DNA of 64,000 nt from an uncultured Flavobacteriaceae bacterium (lineage in GTDB: Bacteria; Bacteroidota; Bacteroidia; Flavobacteriales; Flavobacteriaceae). The stretch's first letter is position 1; each line of letters starts with the position of its first letter. Under the pieces are notes generated by a model. That model worked only from the letters and a program-made list of their open reading frames with translations. It had not been told where the DNA came from and searched no databases. The position numbers and the translations under genes are program-made. The stretch is taken from the NCBI GenBank assembly GCA_947486785.1, contig CANKUU010000012.1:1-64000 (forward strand), read 5' to 3'. Of this stretch, positions 1-8,500 are shown piece after piece.

Positions 1-150
1 CTATCCCCCTGTAAAAGGTAGGTTCCATACGCGGTGCGCACCCGTGCGCCGGTCGTCATCAGTAGCAAGCTACTATGTTACCCCTCGACTTGCATGTGTT
101 AGGCCTGCCGCTAGCGTTCATCCTGAGCCAGGATCAAACTCTTCATCGTT
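1..150 (-). rRNA. rrs: 16S ribosomal RNA, 5' end (partial)
   Basis: Read on the minus strand, 126-146 holds the universal 16S 5' motif AGAGTTTGATCCTGGCTCAG, followed by the GATGAACGCTAGCGGCAGGCC block typical of Bacteroidota 16S and by variable region V1. Only the first ~150 bases are inside the window; the rest of the rRNA operon lies to the left. The mature 5' end is placed at about 150 by analogy with other 16S genes. Transcription comes from the tandem promoters at 380-409 and 527-556. Confidence 0.97.
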
Positions 151-379
151 AATCTTTAAATAATATAAGTACTAACAATCAAAAATATATTCCCAGCTCC
201 GTAATCTCGATCTAATTCTTAAATGATTAAAATTTCTCCTAATCACCTATATGATTCTTTTTATCTTTACAATAAACCATCTCTGATTTATCGCGCTGTC
301 TCTACAATATGTCAATGAACTCCTTAATTAATACAACGTAGCTCTCTATTCTAACCACTAGTATTTCTCTAAGCGGCTG

Positions 380-409
380 CAAATATATAACTGTTTTTTT
401 AAACCGCAA
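380..409 (-). promoter_or_regulatory. rRNA operon promoter P2 (sigma-ABfr type)
   Basis: On the minus strand there is a TTG (407-409), a 19-base spacer and TATATTTG (380-387), matching the Bacteroidota -33/-7 consensus. The -7 box is followed by CAGCCGCT, which is identical to the bases after the -7 box of the tRNA-Lys promoter at 25590-25604. The predicted start near 373 leaves a leader of ~220 bases before 16S. Confidence 0.8.
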
Positions 410-526
410 CCTTTTCTTTGAAAAAAAATTTATTTCTCAATATCACAGCTAAACAAACTCTTTACAAGAACTTTCCACTCAATCCAAAATCAGAATAAAA
501 ACAAATTCTGTCTGTTTTGCGGGCTG

Positions 527-556
527 CAAATGTAACATGCTTTTTTAATTCTCAAA
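527..556 (-). promoter_or_regulatory. rRNA operon promoter P1 (sigma-ABfr type)
   Basis: On the minus strand there is a TTTG (553-556) and TACATTTG (527-534), with 18-19 bases between the core elements. GC-rich CAGCCCGC follows the -7 box. It lies ~147 bases upstream of P2 and drives the same rRNA operon, so the operon has tandem promoters. Confidence 0.75.
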
Positions 557-628
557 GCTTATTTTAATCTTTTTTAAACATTTTTTTTAAACTATTCTGC
601 AATAAGCTTATTTCTAGATTTTTACCTC

Positions 629-672
629 ATGCTATTTTTAAAATTGGTAAACTAAAAATAGCATTTTTTTTT
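629..672 (+). terminator. Terminator-like hairpin with no upstream gene
   Basis: Arms 629-640 (ATGCTATTTTTA) and 653-664 (TAAAAATAGCAT) are perfectly complementary with a 12-base loop, and eight or more T follow. It is a valid plus-strand intrinsic terminator shape. It could end read-through or an unrecognised short RNA, or it could insulate thrS from transcripts antisense to the rRNA leader. Confidence 0.5.
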
Positions 673-970
673 AAATTTAAGCAAAACTTGGTGTCAAACT
701 TGTCCAAATTTCAGCCTTAGAGGATTAAAAATCTAACCCGTTTTTGCTTTTGTAGTTTACACTATGTAAAGCACATTCGCCTTTGGCTATTTTCATGTCC
801 TTAAAAATTGAAGTTTAAAATTCACCCTTAGCTACAAAATATTTACATAATTTTTCATGTTCGAAATAGCGGCTTCATCCTTTTGCGCAAGTTTTTGACA
901 AAAATAGCACCCAAAAAAGCAAAACCAACTTTACGAAAATTAGTAACACTCAAACAATCGCTACTATATA

Positions 971-1001
971 TTGTACGCATCAACACAAGATAGTATCTTT
1001 G
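971..1001 (+). promoter_or_regulatory. thrS operon promoter
   Basis: TTG (971-973), a 20-base spacer and TATCTTTG (994-1001) match the Bacteroidota promoter consensus. The expected transcription start near 1008 leaves a leader of under 20 bases before the ATG at 1025. This excludes the alternative TTG start at 971, which lies inside the promoter. Confidence 0.8.
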
Positions 1002-1024
1002 CGAACCCATTAGATAATGATAAT

Positions 1025-2965
1025 ATGATTAAGATTACTTTGCCCGACGGAACTATAAAGGAATACCATAGAGGTAGCACACCTATTGATGTTGCAATGA
1101 GCATTAGCCCTGGACTGGCACGAAACGTTATTTCTGCAAAATTCAACGATACTATCGTTGAAAGTGTAACTCCGTTAAATGAAGATGGTTCGTTAATTTT
1201 ATATACCTGGAGCAGCCCGGAAGGAAAAAAAGCTTTTTGGCACTCTACTTCTCATATCGTTGCGCAGGCTTTAGAAGAATTATACCCCGGCGTTAAATTA
1301 ACAATTGGCCCAGCTATTGACAATGGCTTTTATTATGATGTTGACTTACCCGAGGGAAATATTTCTGAAAAAGATTTTTCTGCTATTGAGAAAAGAGCTT
1401 TGGAGATTGCCCGAGGAAAACATGACTTTGTAATGCGAGAGGTATCTAAGGAAGATGCTCTAAATAAGTATAAAACAGAGGGTAATGAATATAAGGTAGA
1501 GTTAATTGAAAATTTAGAAGATGGTACCATTACTTTTTGTGATCATGATTCGTTTACTGATTTATGTAGAGGCGGTCACATACCAAATACAGGTATTGTA
1601 AAAGCTATTAAAATATTAAGCGTTGCAGGTGCTTATTGGAGGGGTGACGAGAACAAACCTCAGTTAACTCGTGTTTACGGAATTTCTTTTCCGAAACAAA
1701 AAGAACTCACTGAATATCTGGCGCTCATAGAAGAGGCTAAAAAACGTGACCATAGAAAACTAGGAAAAGAACTTGAACTATTTACATTTTCGCAAAAGGT
1801 AGGACAAGGACTTCCATTATGGTTACCAAAAGGCGCTGCTTTACGTGAACGTTTAGAGCAATTTTTGAAGAAAGCACAAAAAAAAGCAGGGTATCAAATG
1901 GTCGTAAGTCCACATATTGGACAAAAAGAATTATATGAGACCTCTGGTCATTATGAAAAATATGGTGCTGATAGTTTTCAGCCTATAAGTACCCCTAAAG
2001 ATGGTGAAGAATTTTTATTAAAACCAATGAATTGTCCTCACCATTGTGAAATATTTAATCATCGCCCATTTAGCTATAAAGAACTACCCGTGCGCTATGC
2101 CGAATTTGGCACAGTTTACAGATACGAACAAAGTGGTGAATTACATGGTTTAACTAGAGTACGAGGCTTTACTCAAGATGATGCTCATATTTTTTGTACA
2201 CCAGATCAATTAGACCAAGAATTTAAAAATGTAATTGACCTCTCTTTATACGTTTTAGGCTCTTTGGGATTTGAAAATTTTACTGCACAGGTATCTGTTC
2301 GCGATTTAGAGCAACCAGAAAAATATATTGGTTCTACTGAAAACTGGGAAAAGGCAGAAAATGCGATTATTAATGCTGCCAAAGAAAAAGGATTGAACTA
2401 CATAATAGAAAAAGGTGAAGCTGCATTTTATGGTCCCAAATTAGACTTTATGGTGAAAGATGCCTTGGGACGAAGCTGGCAATTAGGTACCATTCAAGTA
2501 GACTACAACCTACCTGAACGCTTTGACTTAAACTACAAAGGATCTGATAATGAAGAACATAGACCAGTAATGATACATCGAGCACCTTTCGGCAGCATGG
2601 AGCGATTTATTGCCCTTCTACTTGAACATACTGGCGGTAATTTTCCTTTATGGCTAATTCCAGATCAGGCAATTGTACTGCCCGTAAGTGAGAAACATGA
2701 AAAATATGCTGAAAAAGTTTTAAAATCACTAGAAAATAACGAAATTCGCGGGCTTGTTGACAAAAGAAATGAAACTGTTGGCAAAAAAATACGTGAAGCA
2801 GAGATGAATAAAATTCCATTTATGCTAATAGTTGGGGAAAACGATGAAGCGGCCAATACTATTTCTGTGCGTCGACATGGAGGTGAGGACTTAGGAGCAA
2901 TACCCATTAATGAATTTGCAGACTTGGTCAATAAAGAAATTAATAGTACCTTAAAGTCGTTTTAA
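1025..2965 (+). CDS. thrS: Threonyl-tRNA synthetase
   Basis: Cytoplasmic class II aminoacyl-tRNA synthetase that charges tRNA-Thr with threonine. In order, the 646-residue product shows an N-terminal TGS domain (about 1-62), an editing domain starting at [11 protein letters not shown] (H73 and H77, the HxxxH motif), a catalytic core with the zinc-binding cysteine in MNCPHHC, and a C-terminal anticodon-binding domain (about 545-640). Length is normal for the family. ATG at 1025 is chosen over the TTG at 971 because a good promoter occupies 971-1001 and because family members begin with the TGS sequence MIKITLPDG. It is the first gene of the conserved thrS-infC-rpmI-rplT translation operon; infC follows after 31 bases. 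Confidence 0.97.
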   Translation: MIKITLPDGTIKEYHRGSTPIDVAMSISPGLARNVISAKFNDTIVESVTPLNEDGSLILYTWSSPEGKKAFWHSTSHIVAQALEELYPGVKLTIGPAIDNGFYYDVDLPEGNISEKDFSAIEKRALEIARGKHDFVMREVSKEDALNKYKTEGNEYKVELIENLEDGTITFCDHDSFTDLCRGGHIPNTGIVKAIKILSVAGAYWRGDENKPQLTRVYGISFPKQKELTEYLALIEEAKKRDHRKLGKELELFTFSQKVGQGLPLWLPKGAALRERLEQFLKKAQKKAGYQMVVSPHIGQKELYETSGHYEKYGADSFQPISTPKDGEEFLLKPMNCPHHCEIFNHRPFSYKELPVRYAEFGTVYRYEQSGELHGLTRVRGFTQDDAHIFCTPDQLDQEFKNVIDLSLYVLGSLGFENFTAQVSVRDLEQPEKYIGSTENWEKAENAIINAAKEKGLNYIIEKGEAAFYGPKLDFMVKDALGRSWQLGTIQVDYNLPERFDLNYKGSDNEEHRPVMIHRAPFGSMERFIALLLEHTGGNFPLWLIPDQAIVLPVSEKHEKYAEKVLKSLENNEIRGLVDKRNETVGKKIREAEMNKIPFMLIVGENDEAANTISVRRHGGEDLGAIPINEFADLVNKEINSTLKSF

Positions 2966-2996
2966 TAATTGAAGTTTAACTTTAAAATAAAAAGTC

Positions 2997-3554
2997 ATAG
3001 CAATACGTAAAAGATTCAGGCCCCAACCTAGAAGGGAAAATAAAAACCCTCATAAAATTAATGAGAGAATTATTTCTCCAAACGTCAGACTGGTTGGTGA
3101 CAATATTGAAGTCGGAGTTTACCCATTGGCGGAGGCCATGGCGAAGTCAGAAGAATTAGGTTTAGATTTGGTTGAAATATCACCAAAAGCTGATCCACCG
3201 GTATGTAAGATAATTGATTACAAAAAATTCCTTTACGAGCAGAAAAAGCGAGAAAAGGTAATGAAAGCGAAAGCATCTAAAGTTGTAGTCAAAGAAATTA
3301 GATTTGGCCCTAATACTGATGATCATGATTACGAGTTTAAAAAGAAGCACGCGGAGAAATTTTTAAAAGATGGTGCCAAATTAAAGGCATACGTCTTTTT
3401 TAAGGGAAGATCTATCGTTTATAAAGATCAAGGAGAAATTTTGTTGCTTCGTTTGGCTTCTGAATTGGAAGAATTAGGCAAAGTTGAACAGATGCCAAAA
3501 TTAGAAGGAAAGCGGATGACCATGTTCATAGCACCAAAGACTAAAGGAAAGTAA
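2997..3554 (+). CDS. infC: Translation initiation factor IF-3 (non-canonical ATA start)
   Basis: IF-3 binds the 30S subunit, keeps it apart from 50S, and enforces correct start-codon choice. The product has the IF-3 N domain (INERI...RLVGDN...[19 protein letters not shown]) and C domain ([26 protein letters not shown]), about 185 residues. The homologous reading frame runs upstream of the first ATG/GTG/TTG to a stop at 2988-2990, and between the stop and the conserved region no ordinary start codon exists. The family N-terminus (M)AIRKRFR aligns with ATA at 2997 (a second ATA is at 3003). Rare start codons are known in infC of other bacteria, where IF-3 represses its own translation. The next usable codon, TTG 3126, would delete about a quarter of the protein, so I reject it. 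Confidence 0.9.
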   Translation: MAIRKRFRPQPRRENKNPHKINERIISPNVRLVGDNIEVGVYPLAEAMAKSEELGLDLVEISPKADPPVCKIIDYKKFLYEQKKREKVMKAKASKVVVKEIRFGPNTDDHDYEFKKKHAEKFLKDGAKLKAYVFFKGRSIVYKDQGEILLLRLASELEELGKVEQMPKLEGKRMTMFIAPKTKGK

Positions 3555-3608
3555 CGAACGTTGTTCGTTTAAAAAAACACTAAATACTGTGTTCAAAACA
3601 GTTTTAGT
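3553..3608 (+). promoter_or_regulatory. Paired hairpins between infC and rpmI
   Basis: Directly after the infC stop, AACGAAC (3553-3559) pairs with GTTCGTT (3563-3569). A second hairpin pairs 3579-3590 with 3598-3608 (11 pairs, one bulged T at 3585, 7-base loop). Neither is followed by a T run, so they look like leader structure or RNA processing sites rather than terminators. rpmI begins 38 bases later behind an AGGAG Shine-Dalgarno. A role in L20 feedback control is inference. Confidence 0.45.
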
Positions 3609-3645
3609 ATAATAAGTGAGTTAATTAAATACAATAGGAGAAAAA

Positions 3646-3843
3646 ATGCCTAAACAGAAAACTAAATCTAGTGCCAAGAAGCGTTTTAAGCTAACCGGAA
3701 CAGGTAAAATTAAAAGAAAACATGCTTTTAAAAGTCACATTTTGACAAAAAAGTCAAAGAAACGTAAATTAGCGTTAACACATGACACCTTGGTACACCA
3801 AGCAGATGTTAACAGTATTAAAGAACAATTACGTTTAAAGTAA
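3646..3843 (+). CDS. rpmI: 50S ribosomal protein L35
   Basis: Small basic protein of the large ribosomal subunit, 65 residues, which is the usual length. It starts [20 protein letters not shown], the standard L35 opening, with the [15 protein letters not shown] core. An AGGAG sequence sits 7 bases before the ATG (ataggagaaaaaatg), unusual in this organism group, where Shine-Dalgarno sequences are rare. It lies between infC and rplT, the conserved order, and is preceded by two hairpins that may tie its translation to ribosomal protein levels. Confidence 0.97.
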   Translation: MPKQKTKSSAKKRFKLTGTGKIKRKHAFKSHILTKKSKKRKLALTHDTLVHQADVNSIKEQLRLK

Positions 3844-3879
3844 TTTTAAAAAAAAGGTAACTTATTAACCCTGGAGTTA

Positions 3880-3931
3880 GGCGTTTTACAAAAAATAAAT
3901 GTAAAATATCAAGTGATGTTAATCATCCGCC
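3880..3931 (+). promoter_or_regulatory. Structured leader before rplT (possible three-way junction)
   Basis: In the 110-base gap between rpmI and rplT, GGCG (3880-3883) can pair with CGCC (3928-3931). This encloses TTTTAC/GTAAAA (3884-3889 with 3901-3906) and GATG/CATC (3915-3918 with 3924-3927). The nested arms suggest a folded mRNA element just before the L20 start. L20 is a known autogenous regulator in other phyla, but the match here is to position and not to a known motif. Confidence 0.35.
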
Positions 3932-3953
3932 TTCTACAAAAACAATTTAAATT

Positions 3954-4298
3954 ATGCCAAGATCAGTAAATGCAGTAGCTTCAAGAGCTCGAAGAAAAAA
4001 GGTAATGAAGCAAGCCAAAGGTTATTTCGGAAGACGTAAAAACGTTTGGACGGTAGCCAAGAATGCGGTTGAAAAAGCAATGTTATATGCTTACCGAGAT
4101 CGAAGAAACAAAAAGAGAAATTTTCGTGCCTTGTGGATAACACGTATAAACGCAGGAGCTCGCTTACATGGAATGTCTTATTCGCAGTTTATGGGCGGTG
4201 TAAAAGCTAAAAATATTGAGTTGAACCGTAAGGTTTTAGCTGATTTAGCTATGAACCACCCTGATGCGTTTAAAGCCGTAGTAGATCAAGTAAAATAG
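3954..4298 (+). CDS. rplT: 50S ribosomal protein L20
   Basis: L20 binds 23S rRNA early in large-subunit assembly and in several bacteria also represses its own operon by binding the mRNA. The 114-residue product is full length and has the characteristic start [20 protein letters not shown], the [21 protein letters not shown] helix and the C-terminal domain [20 protein letters not shown]. It is the last gene of the thrS operon and is followed after ~20 bases by a strong terminator. Confidence 0.97.
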   Translation: MPRSVNAVASRARRKKVMKQAKGYFGRRKNVWTVAKNAVEKAMLYAYRDRRNKKRNFRALWITRINAGARLHGMSYSQFMGGVKAKNIELNRKVLADLAMNHPDAFKAVVDQVK

Positions 4299-4320
4299 AT
4301 TTTAAATACAACTCACTTTA

Positions 4321-4353
4321 AAAAATCCAGCTTTAAAAGCTGGATTTTTTTTT
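4321..4353 (+). terminator. Terminator of the thrS-infC-rpmI-rplT operon
   Basis: Arms AAAAATCCAGCTT (4321-4333) and AAGCTGGATTTTT (4337-4349) form a 13-bp stem with a 3-base loop, and T continues to 4352. It is a classical rho-independent terminator 22 bases after the rplT stop. Confidence 0.92.
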
Positions 4354-4440
4354 GTTTTGCCTAAACTTCAAAAAAAAACGCAACCTTTTTAAACAAAGAA
4401 CATCTTAAGTAAAAACAATACTAATATTAAATTAAATCTC

Positions 4441-4941
4441 ATGTTTAAGAATTTATTACTTTCAAGTTTAATCGTTTTAAGTTTGGTTTCTTGTGATAAA
4501 GAAAATGAAGAGAATGCTGTTGCCTCTTCCAATGATTTATCAGTTAGCCTTACCGCCAGGAATTTGACCACTTTAGACAATACAAGCTGGGTGCTACAAA
4601 ACTTTACTAAAAATCCTTTTGATAGTGCCTACGAAAATAGAATTACTTTAAACTTTGGAACCACAGAAAATGAAGTTTTACCTTTTTCTGGAAATAGTCT
4701 GGTAAACAATTATTTTGATAATTTTAGAGTTGAAACTGGTTCTGGTCTATCTTCAGAAAATGAGGTTGCCACTTCTACCCTTGTCGGTACTGAAGATGAT
4801 ACTGCAGCCCAAATAGAATATGACTACCTTGTAGCTATTACAGAGGCTACCTATTTTGAAGTTGAAAATGATGTACTTCGTCTTTATCTTGGTGATACTT
4901 CTAATACAAATACAGAAGTTCTTGTATTTAATAAACAATAG
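4441..4941 (+). CDS. META-domain (HslJ-like) lipoprotein
   Basis: A 166-residue predicted lipoprotein: hydrophobic signal with lipobox LVSC, cysteine at residue 18, followed by the acidic stretch DKENEEN, which in Flavobacteria is typical of surface-exported lipoproteins. The mature part follows the META-domain pattern: NTSWVLQNF near residue 47, a strand with ITLNFG, a glycine-containing FSGNSLVNNY where family members usually have a GCN-type motif, and a final hydrophobic strand VLVFNK. META-domain proteins such as HslJ are linked to heat or novobiocin resistance, but the role here is unknown. It is a single gene between two strong terminators. Confidence 0.7.
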   Translation: MFKNLLLSSLIVLSLVSCDKENEENAVASSNDLSVSLTARNLTTLDNTSWVLQNFTKNPFDSAYENRITLNFGTTENEVLPFSGNSLVNNYFDNFRVETGSGLSSENEVATSTLVGTEDDTAAQIEYDYLVAITEATYFEVENDVLRLYLGDTSNTNTEVLVFNKQ

Positions 4942-4973
4942 GCAAACAATTTAGACCAAAATTTAATTTTAGA

Positions 4974-5013
4974 GCTGAATACTTTTTAATAAAGTATTCA
5001 GCTTATTTTTTTA
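4974..5013 (+). terminator. Terminator of the META-domain lipoprotein gene
   Basis: GCTGAATACTTT (4974-4985) pairs perfectly with AAAGTATTCAGC (4991-5002) across a 5-base loop, followed by TTATTTTTTTA. Its position just after the stop at 4941 fits. Confidence 0.9.
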
Positions 5014-5731
5014 GTTAAAATTATCAAGTACATGGGTTCGATCAATCCCTAGGTGTTTATTTTGATTTGATGGCTAGTTATTTAATGCTAAGTTTCTTTG
5101 ATAAGAAGACTTAAGATACTATATAGCAAGAATTACCAAAGGTGTGTTCTCTTGAATTTTACAATTGACTGGTATTTTTGGGTACAAAATTTATAGCTAC
5201 AATTTCCAAAAGTTTTATAAACAGTATTTTGTTCTTCTTACTCTTCAATGATTTTTATATCACTTTTATATAGATGTAATTCACTAGATACCATCAGCAA
5301 ATACAATTTACATTAAACTCTTACTCACTAAACCTTAGTTGGTAAATCATTTCAGTTGTCTTTTCCAACAACTTCTTGCCTTAGTAATTATTAATAAACA
5401 ACATTTATTCACCTCAAAACTAGTTTAAGATTGTAGCCGCATTTATGGCCTTTAAATGCTGAAAACTGCCTTTAGCAAACCTGACCACAGTAGCAATACC
5501 TTTGAATACTTTTATGTTCTGCATTCATTTATTCTTGTAGCCCCTTAAAAGAGTTAAATCAATTAGCGCTATGTTAGAATAATCAACTAAACAACAGGTC
5601 TATAGTTACAAGAAAAGGCCAATTAAATTCCTCAACATCAATTCTATAAGTCTATTGTAAGACAACCTTATGAGAACAGCATCTCTCATAGAAAAATAAA
5701 GGTGCTTTATGGTTCTATATCCCTTTTAACT

Positions 5732-6065
5732 AGGCACTTTTAGAGTAACTCAATTTTTAAAAATAGAATTGATTAAAAATACTATTAGTTTTTTAGGGTC
5801 ATTTTTAGGTAGATGCTAGATCTTTTGTCAATGCTCTGGATTTGGAACTTGATTCGAGTGAGATTTTGAGGCAGTTGTCCCTTTTTGCTGTTTTTAATTT
5901 TTGTTTAGGCCACCTTTTGTAGTTCCCTTATCGTTCTCCTTCCAATCTCGGGGACATTTGCAGGATGTATCCCTTAGCGTATCTATACTGTTTCCGTTTG
6001 CTTGGTTCTGCTCCTTTATCTTTTTGAGAGAGCAATGCTCCTTTTCCATGTAAAAACTACCTTTA
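5732..6065. repeat. Degenerate dispersed repeat, copy A
   Basis: About 335 bases align with 43626-43970 in the same orientation. Shared blocks include the start AGGCACTTT, TTGATTAAAAAT, ACTTGATTCGAGT, GTTTTTAATTTTTGTTTAGG, CTCCTTCCAAT, GGACATTTGCAGGA and TTTCCGTTTGCTTGG. No frame is open through it in either copy. The likely origin is an inactivated insertion element; the family is not identified. Confidence 0.7.
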
Positions 6066-6201
6066 AAGCCTGTGGGCTTTCCCTTTGGTTTAAAGTCACA
6101 CTAGTTACAGCCGGTATCTATAACATACTGTGATTATCCGCTACATGAGGCAACCAAGAATACAACAAAGCTTCCTGTTGGTTGTCGATATCTAGGTTTT
6201 G

Positions 6202-6357
6202 GAAAGTTCATACCGAATCAAAATTGCTAACCATCTTATTACTTACAAAGACGCTCATTACCAAGATGGATATGCAAAAGAAGTGATAATCGATATTGCC
6301 ATTGAGCTGTTTGACCAGACAAAAACACTTACCAAATCACCTTCTAAAAACGATTAA
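6202..6357 (+). pseudogene. Possible 3' remnant of a protein gene, 51 codons
   Basis: The frame from GAA 6202 to the stop TAA 6355-6357 encodes a well-balanced amphipathic sequence containing YKDAHYQDGYAKEVIIDIAI and ending TKSPSKND. It has no start codon, and a stop lies in frame a few codons upstream. It reads like the C-terminus of a lost gene. I do not recognise the family, and chance cannot be excluded for so short a stretch. Confidence 0.3.
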
Positions 6358-6926
6358 AAAAAAGGTTGTAATCTTCGTATCTAAGACATACACGCATTAG
6401 ATAATACCTCTTTTTTAGGGATATAGACTCATTCGGGATTCTGACTATCTACAAATAAGAATTATACGTCAAAAAATTAATAGCTTATACTATTTTGGAA
6501 AGTAACTAACTAAGAATTAAAAAAAGTAAAATTATTCCATATTAAGACATTTCTAAGGATGTAATGCCTTATTTAAAAAAAGAGATTTATCGAATATTTC
6601 TTTCAATACCTATTTAAATTAATAGAAAATTGCCGCAACAAATAAGATTGTTTAATAGATCAACAAATTAAATTACCTTACTCTATTTTACCAAAAACTA
6701 ATCTTTTTAGTCCCCGTAAAAAATAATAATCCTTTAATTTGGGTTTAGAACTAATATTGCATCTTGTTGCCATTCAAAAAAAACACCATTTTTTTTGCTA
6801 CTATTCTTTCTTAATAACATCTGATGTCCGTTTTTGAAGTATAATCAAATATCTAAAGCTTCTCTTATTTACTCAAATCAAAGTACCTTTATCTTTTAAT
6901 CGCTTTATGTTTTAAAAATATATCCT

Positions 6927-7739
6927 ATGGATTTATCAAAAATAAAGATGGTAGTTTCTGACATGGACGGAACCTTATTAAACAATAAGCATGAGGTGAG
7001 TGATCTTTTTTTTAAACTTTTTAAAGAACTAAAAAAAAGAAATATTCTTTTTGTTGCTGCTAGTGGGCGTCAATACAATAGTATTATTGACAAATTAGCT
7101 CCTATTAAAAATGAAATCATTGTTGTTGCGGAAAACGGTGCTTTTGTAAAAAAAAGTGGTGTAGAGCTTCTAACAACACCATTAGAAGAAACCAATGTTT
7201 CTAAAATATTAAATGTTGCAGCAACTATACCAGACGTTCATGCTGTGCTTTGCTGTAAGCATAGTGCATATGTTAGTGGTAGATCAAAGGATTTTATTAA
7301 AATGCTATCGCAGTATTACACTAATTTTAATGTCATTGATTTTACCAAAAGGGCCCCTTTAGAAACATTAAAAATTGCGCTATACCATTTTGAGAGCTCT
7401 GAAAACTACATTTACCCTAACCTTATACAATTAGAAAATCAGCTAAAAGTCAAAATTTCGGGCCCAAACTGGGTTGATGTTTCAAGCATAAATGCACATA
7501 AGGGCTATGCAATAGAAAAGTTAATGCGACTTTATGATATTAAACCCAATGAGCTAATGGTATTTGGCGATTATAATAACGACTTTGAAATGTTAGCACT
7601 TGCAGATTTTAGTTTTGCAATGGAAAACGCACATAAAAATATACGTAAAATTGCAAAGTATACCACAACAAATAATGACAACTACGGTGTAGAACGAATT
7701 TTAGAAAAATTACTGCAGCAACAAGTCAACTTTTTGTGA
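6927..7739 (+). CDS. Cof-type HAD-superfamily phosphatase
   Basis: A cytoplasmic haloacid-dehalogenase hydrolase of the Cof / Cof-like sugar-phosphatase type, 270 residues, normal length. All four HAD motifs are visible: motif I SDMDGT with nucleophile D12 and acid D14, motif II in AASGRQ near residue 46, the motif III lysine in HKGYAIEKLM near 192, and motif IV GDYNNDFEML near 214 for magnesium binding. The type-IIB cap domain lies between motifs II and III. Substrates of this family are small phosphorylated sugars, flavin or pyridoxal phosphates; which one applies here is not evident. It is a single gene in a sparse region with no operon partner. Confidence 0.88.
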   Translation: MDLSKIKMVVSDMDGTLLNNKHEVSDLFFKLFKELKKRNILFVAASGRQYNSIIDKLAPIKNEIIVVAENGAFVKKSGVELLTTPLEETNVSKILNVAATIPDVHAVLCCKHSAYVSGRSKDFIKMLSQYYTNFNVIDFTKRAPLETLKIALYHFESSENYIYPNLIQLENQLKVKISGPNWVDVSSINAHKGYAIEKLMRLYDIKPNELMVFGDYNNDFEMLALADFSFAMENAHKNIRKIAKYTTTNNDNYGVERILEKLLQQQVNFL

Positions 7740-8500
7740 TTGCCTATAGCAATTGTTGAAAGGGTAATTCATACCTTTTAAATACTTAATATATATGCAG
7801 GAGCTAAATCAAAAGAATTAAACCCACCATTTTTGTTACAAATAGCAAGAAATTTTCATACAGAATACTTGCTTTATTTGTATGGCATAATGTACTCAAT
7901 ATAGGCTGAATATCATAAGTAGCATATATAGTTGCACATGCCGGTCTTGCCTATTTGCAAATAGGTCTTAGCATAGAAGCTACCAAAAAAAACATCTATA
8001 AACTCAGCAAACATTACGTCAATACATTTTCTATTGAATTCTGTAAAAGTAATAGTTGTTTTTCGTCCTTTATTATAGATACTTCGTTTGATCATAGATT
8101 TCAAATAAGTGCATTTTAAATAACTAAATAGCTGTAATTTAGTTTTTATAAACTTATACTGAGCGGTAAGAATGAGACATACAAGCTCTATATTACTTAG
8201 CTAAGGTGTCTTAATTTGTTTAAAACTATGTAAGTCTGCACAAGTTAATTTTAGCTTATTCAAGATAATTCCGTGAGTTTTAACAAGAATAGTCATAAAA
8301 GCTAAATTATTGATATTCAATTAAATATAGGGTTTTCGAATCACTTAAAACATCTTTTTTTTTAAATGCACAACAGGTATAGAAAATATGCTAACACTTT
8401 CAAAAAAAAAAAATCTAAATAAAGCAGATGTTTAAAATTAATACTTTAATCAAGTAACCCTCAATTTATAAATACCCTAGAAAACAAGGTTTCCTCTTTC
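7740..8500. other. Intergenic region, nothing recognised
   Basis: About 760 AT-rich bases between the HAD phosphatase and the convergent hexosaminidase gene. A minus-strand open frame of 63 codons (7913-8104) has no family signal and no plausible promoter. No hairpin terminator was seen for either flanking gene. Confidence 0.5.

Larger units (their letters stand above)
151..970. other. Intergenic region between 16S rRNA and thrS
   Basis: No protein gene is visible. On the minus strand it holds the rRNA leader and the two rRNA promoters. On the plus strand there is a 12-bp hairpin at 629-664 (arms 629-640 and 653-664) followed by a run of T, which looks like an intrinsic terminator although no plus-strand gene lies upstream. 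The remainder is very AT-rich and unassigned. Confidence 0.6.
5014..6926. other. Long gene-free region with decayed sequence
   Basis: About 1.9 kb without an intact gene; all frames are interrupted. It contains the degenerate element copy A (5732-6065) and a 51-codon open stretch at 6202-6354 that reads like the end of a protein. The rest is AT-rich and unassigned. The pattern suggests old insertions decaying between the lipoprotein gene and the HAD phosphatase gene. Confidence 0.6.

Noticed and set aside
971-1024. Longer thrS start at TTG 971
   Set aside because: The promoter with TTG/TATCTTTG occupies 971-1001, so this codon precedes the expected transcript start.
7913-8104. 63-codon minus-strand open frame as a small gene
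   Set aside because: No family signal, no promoter, no ribosome-binding evidence; consistent with chance in AT-rich DNA.
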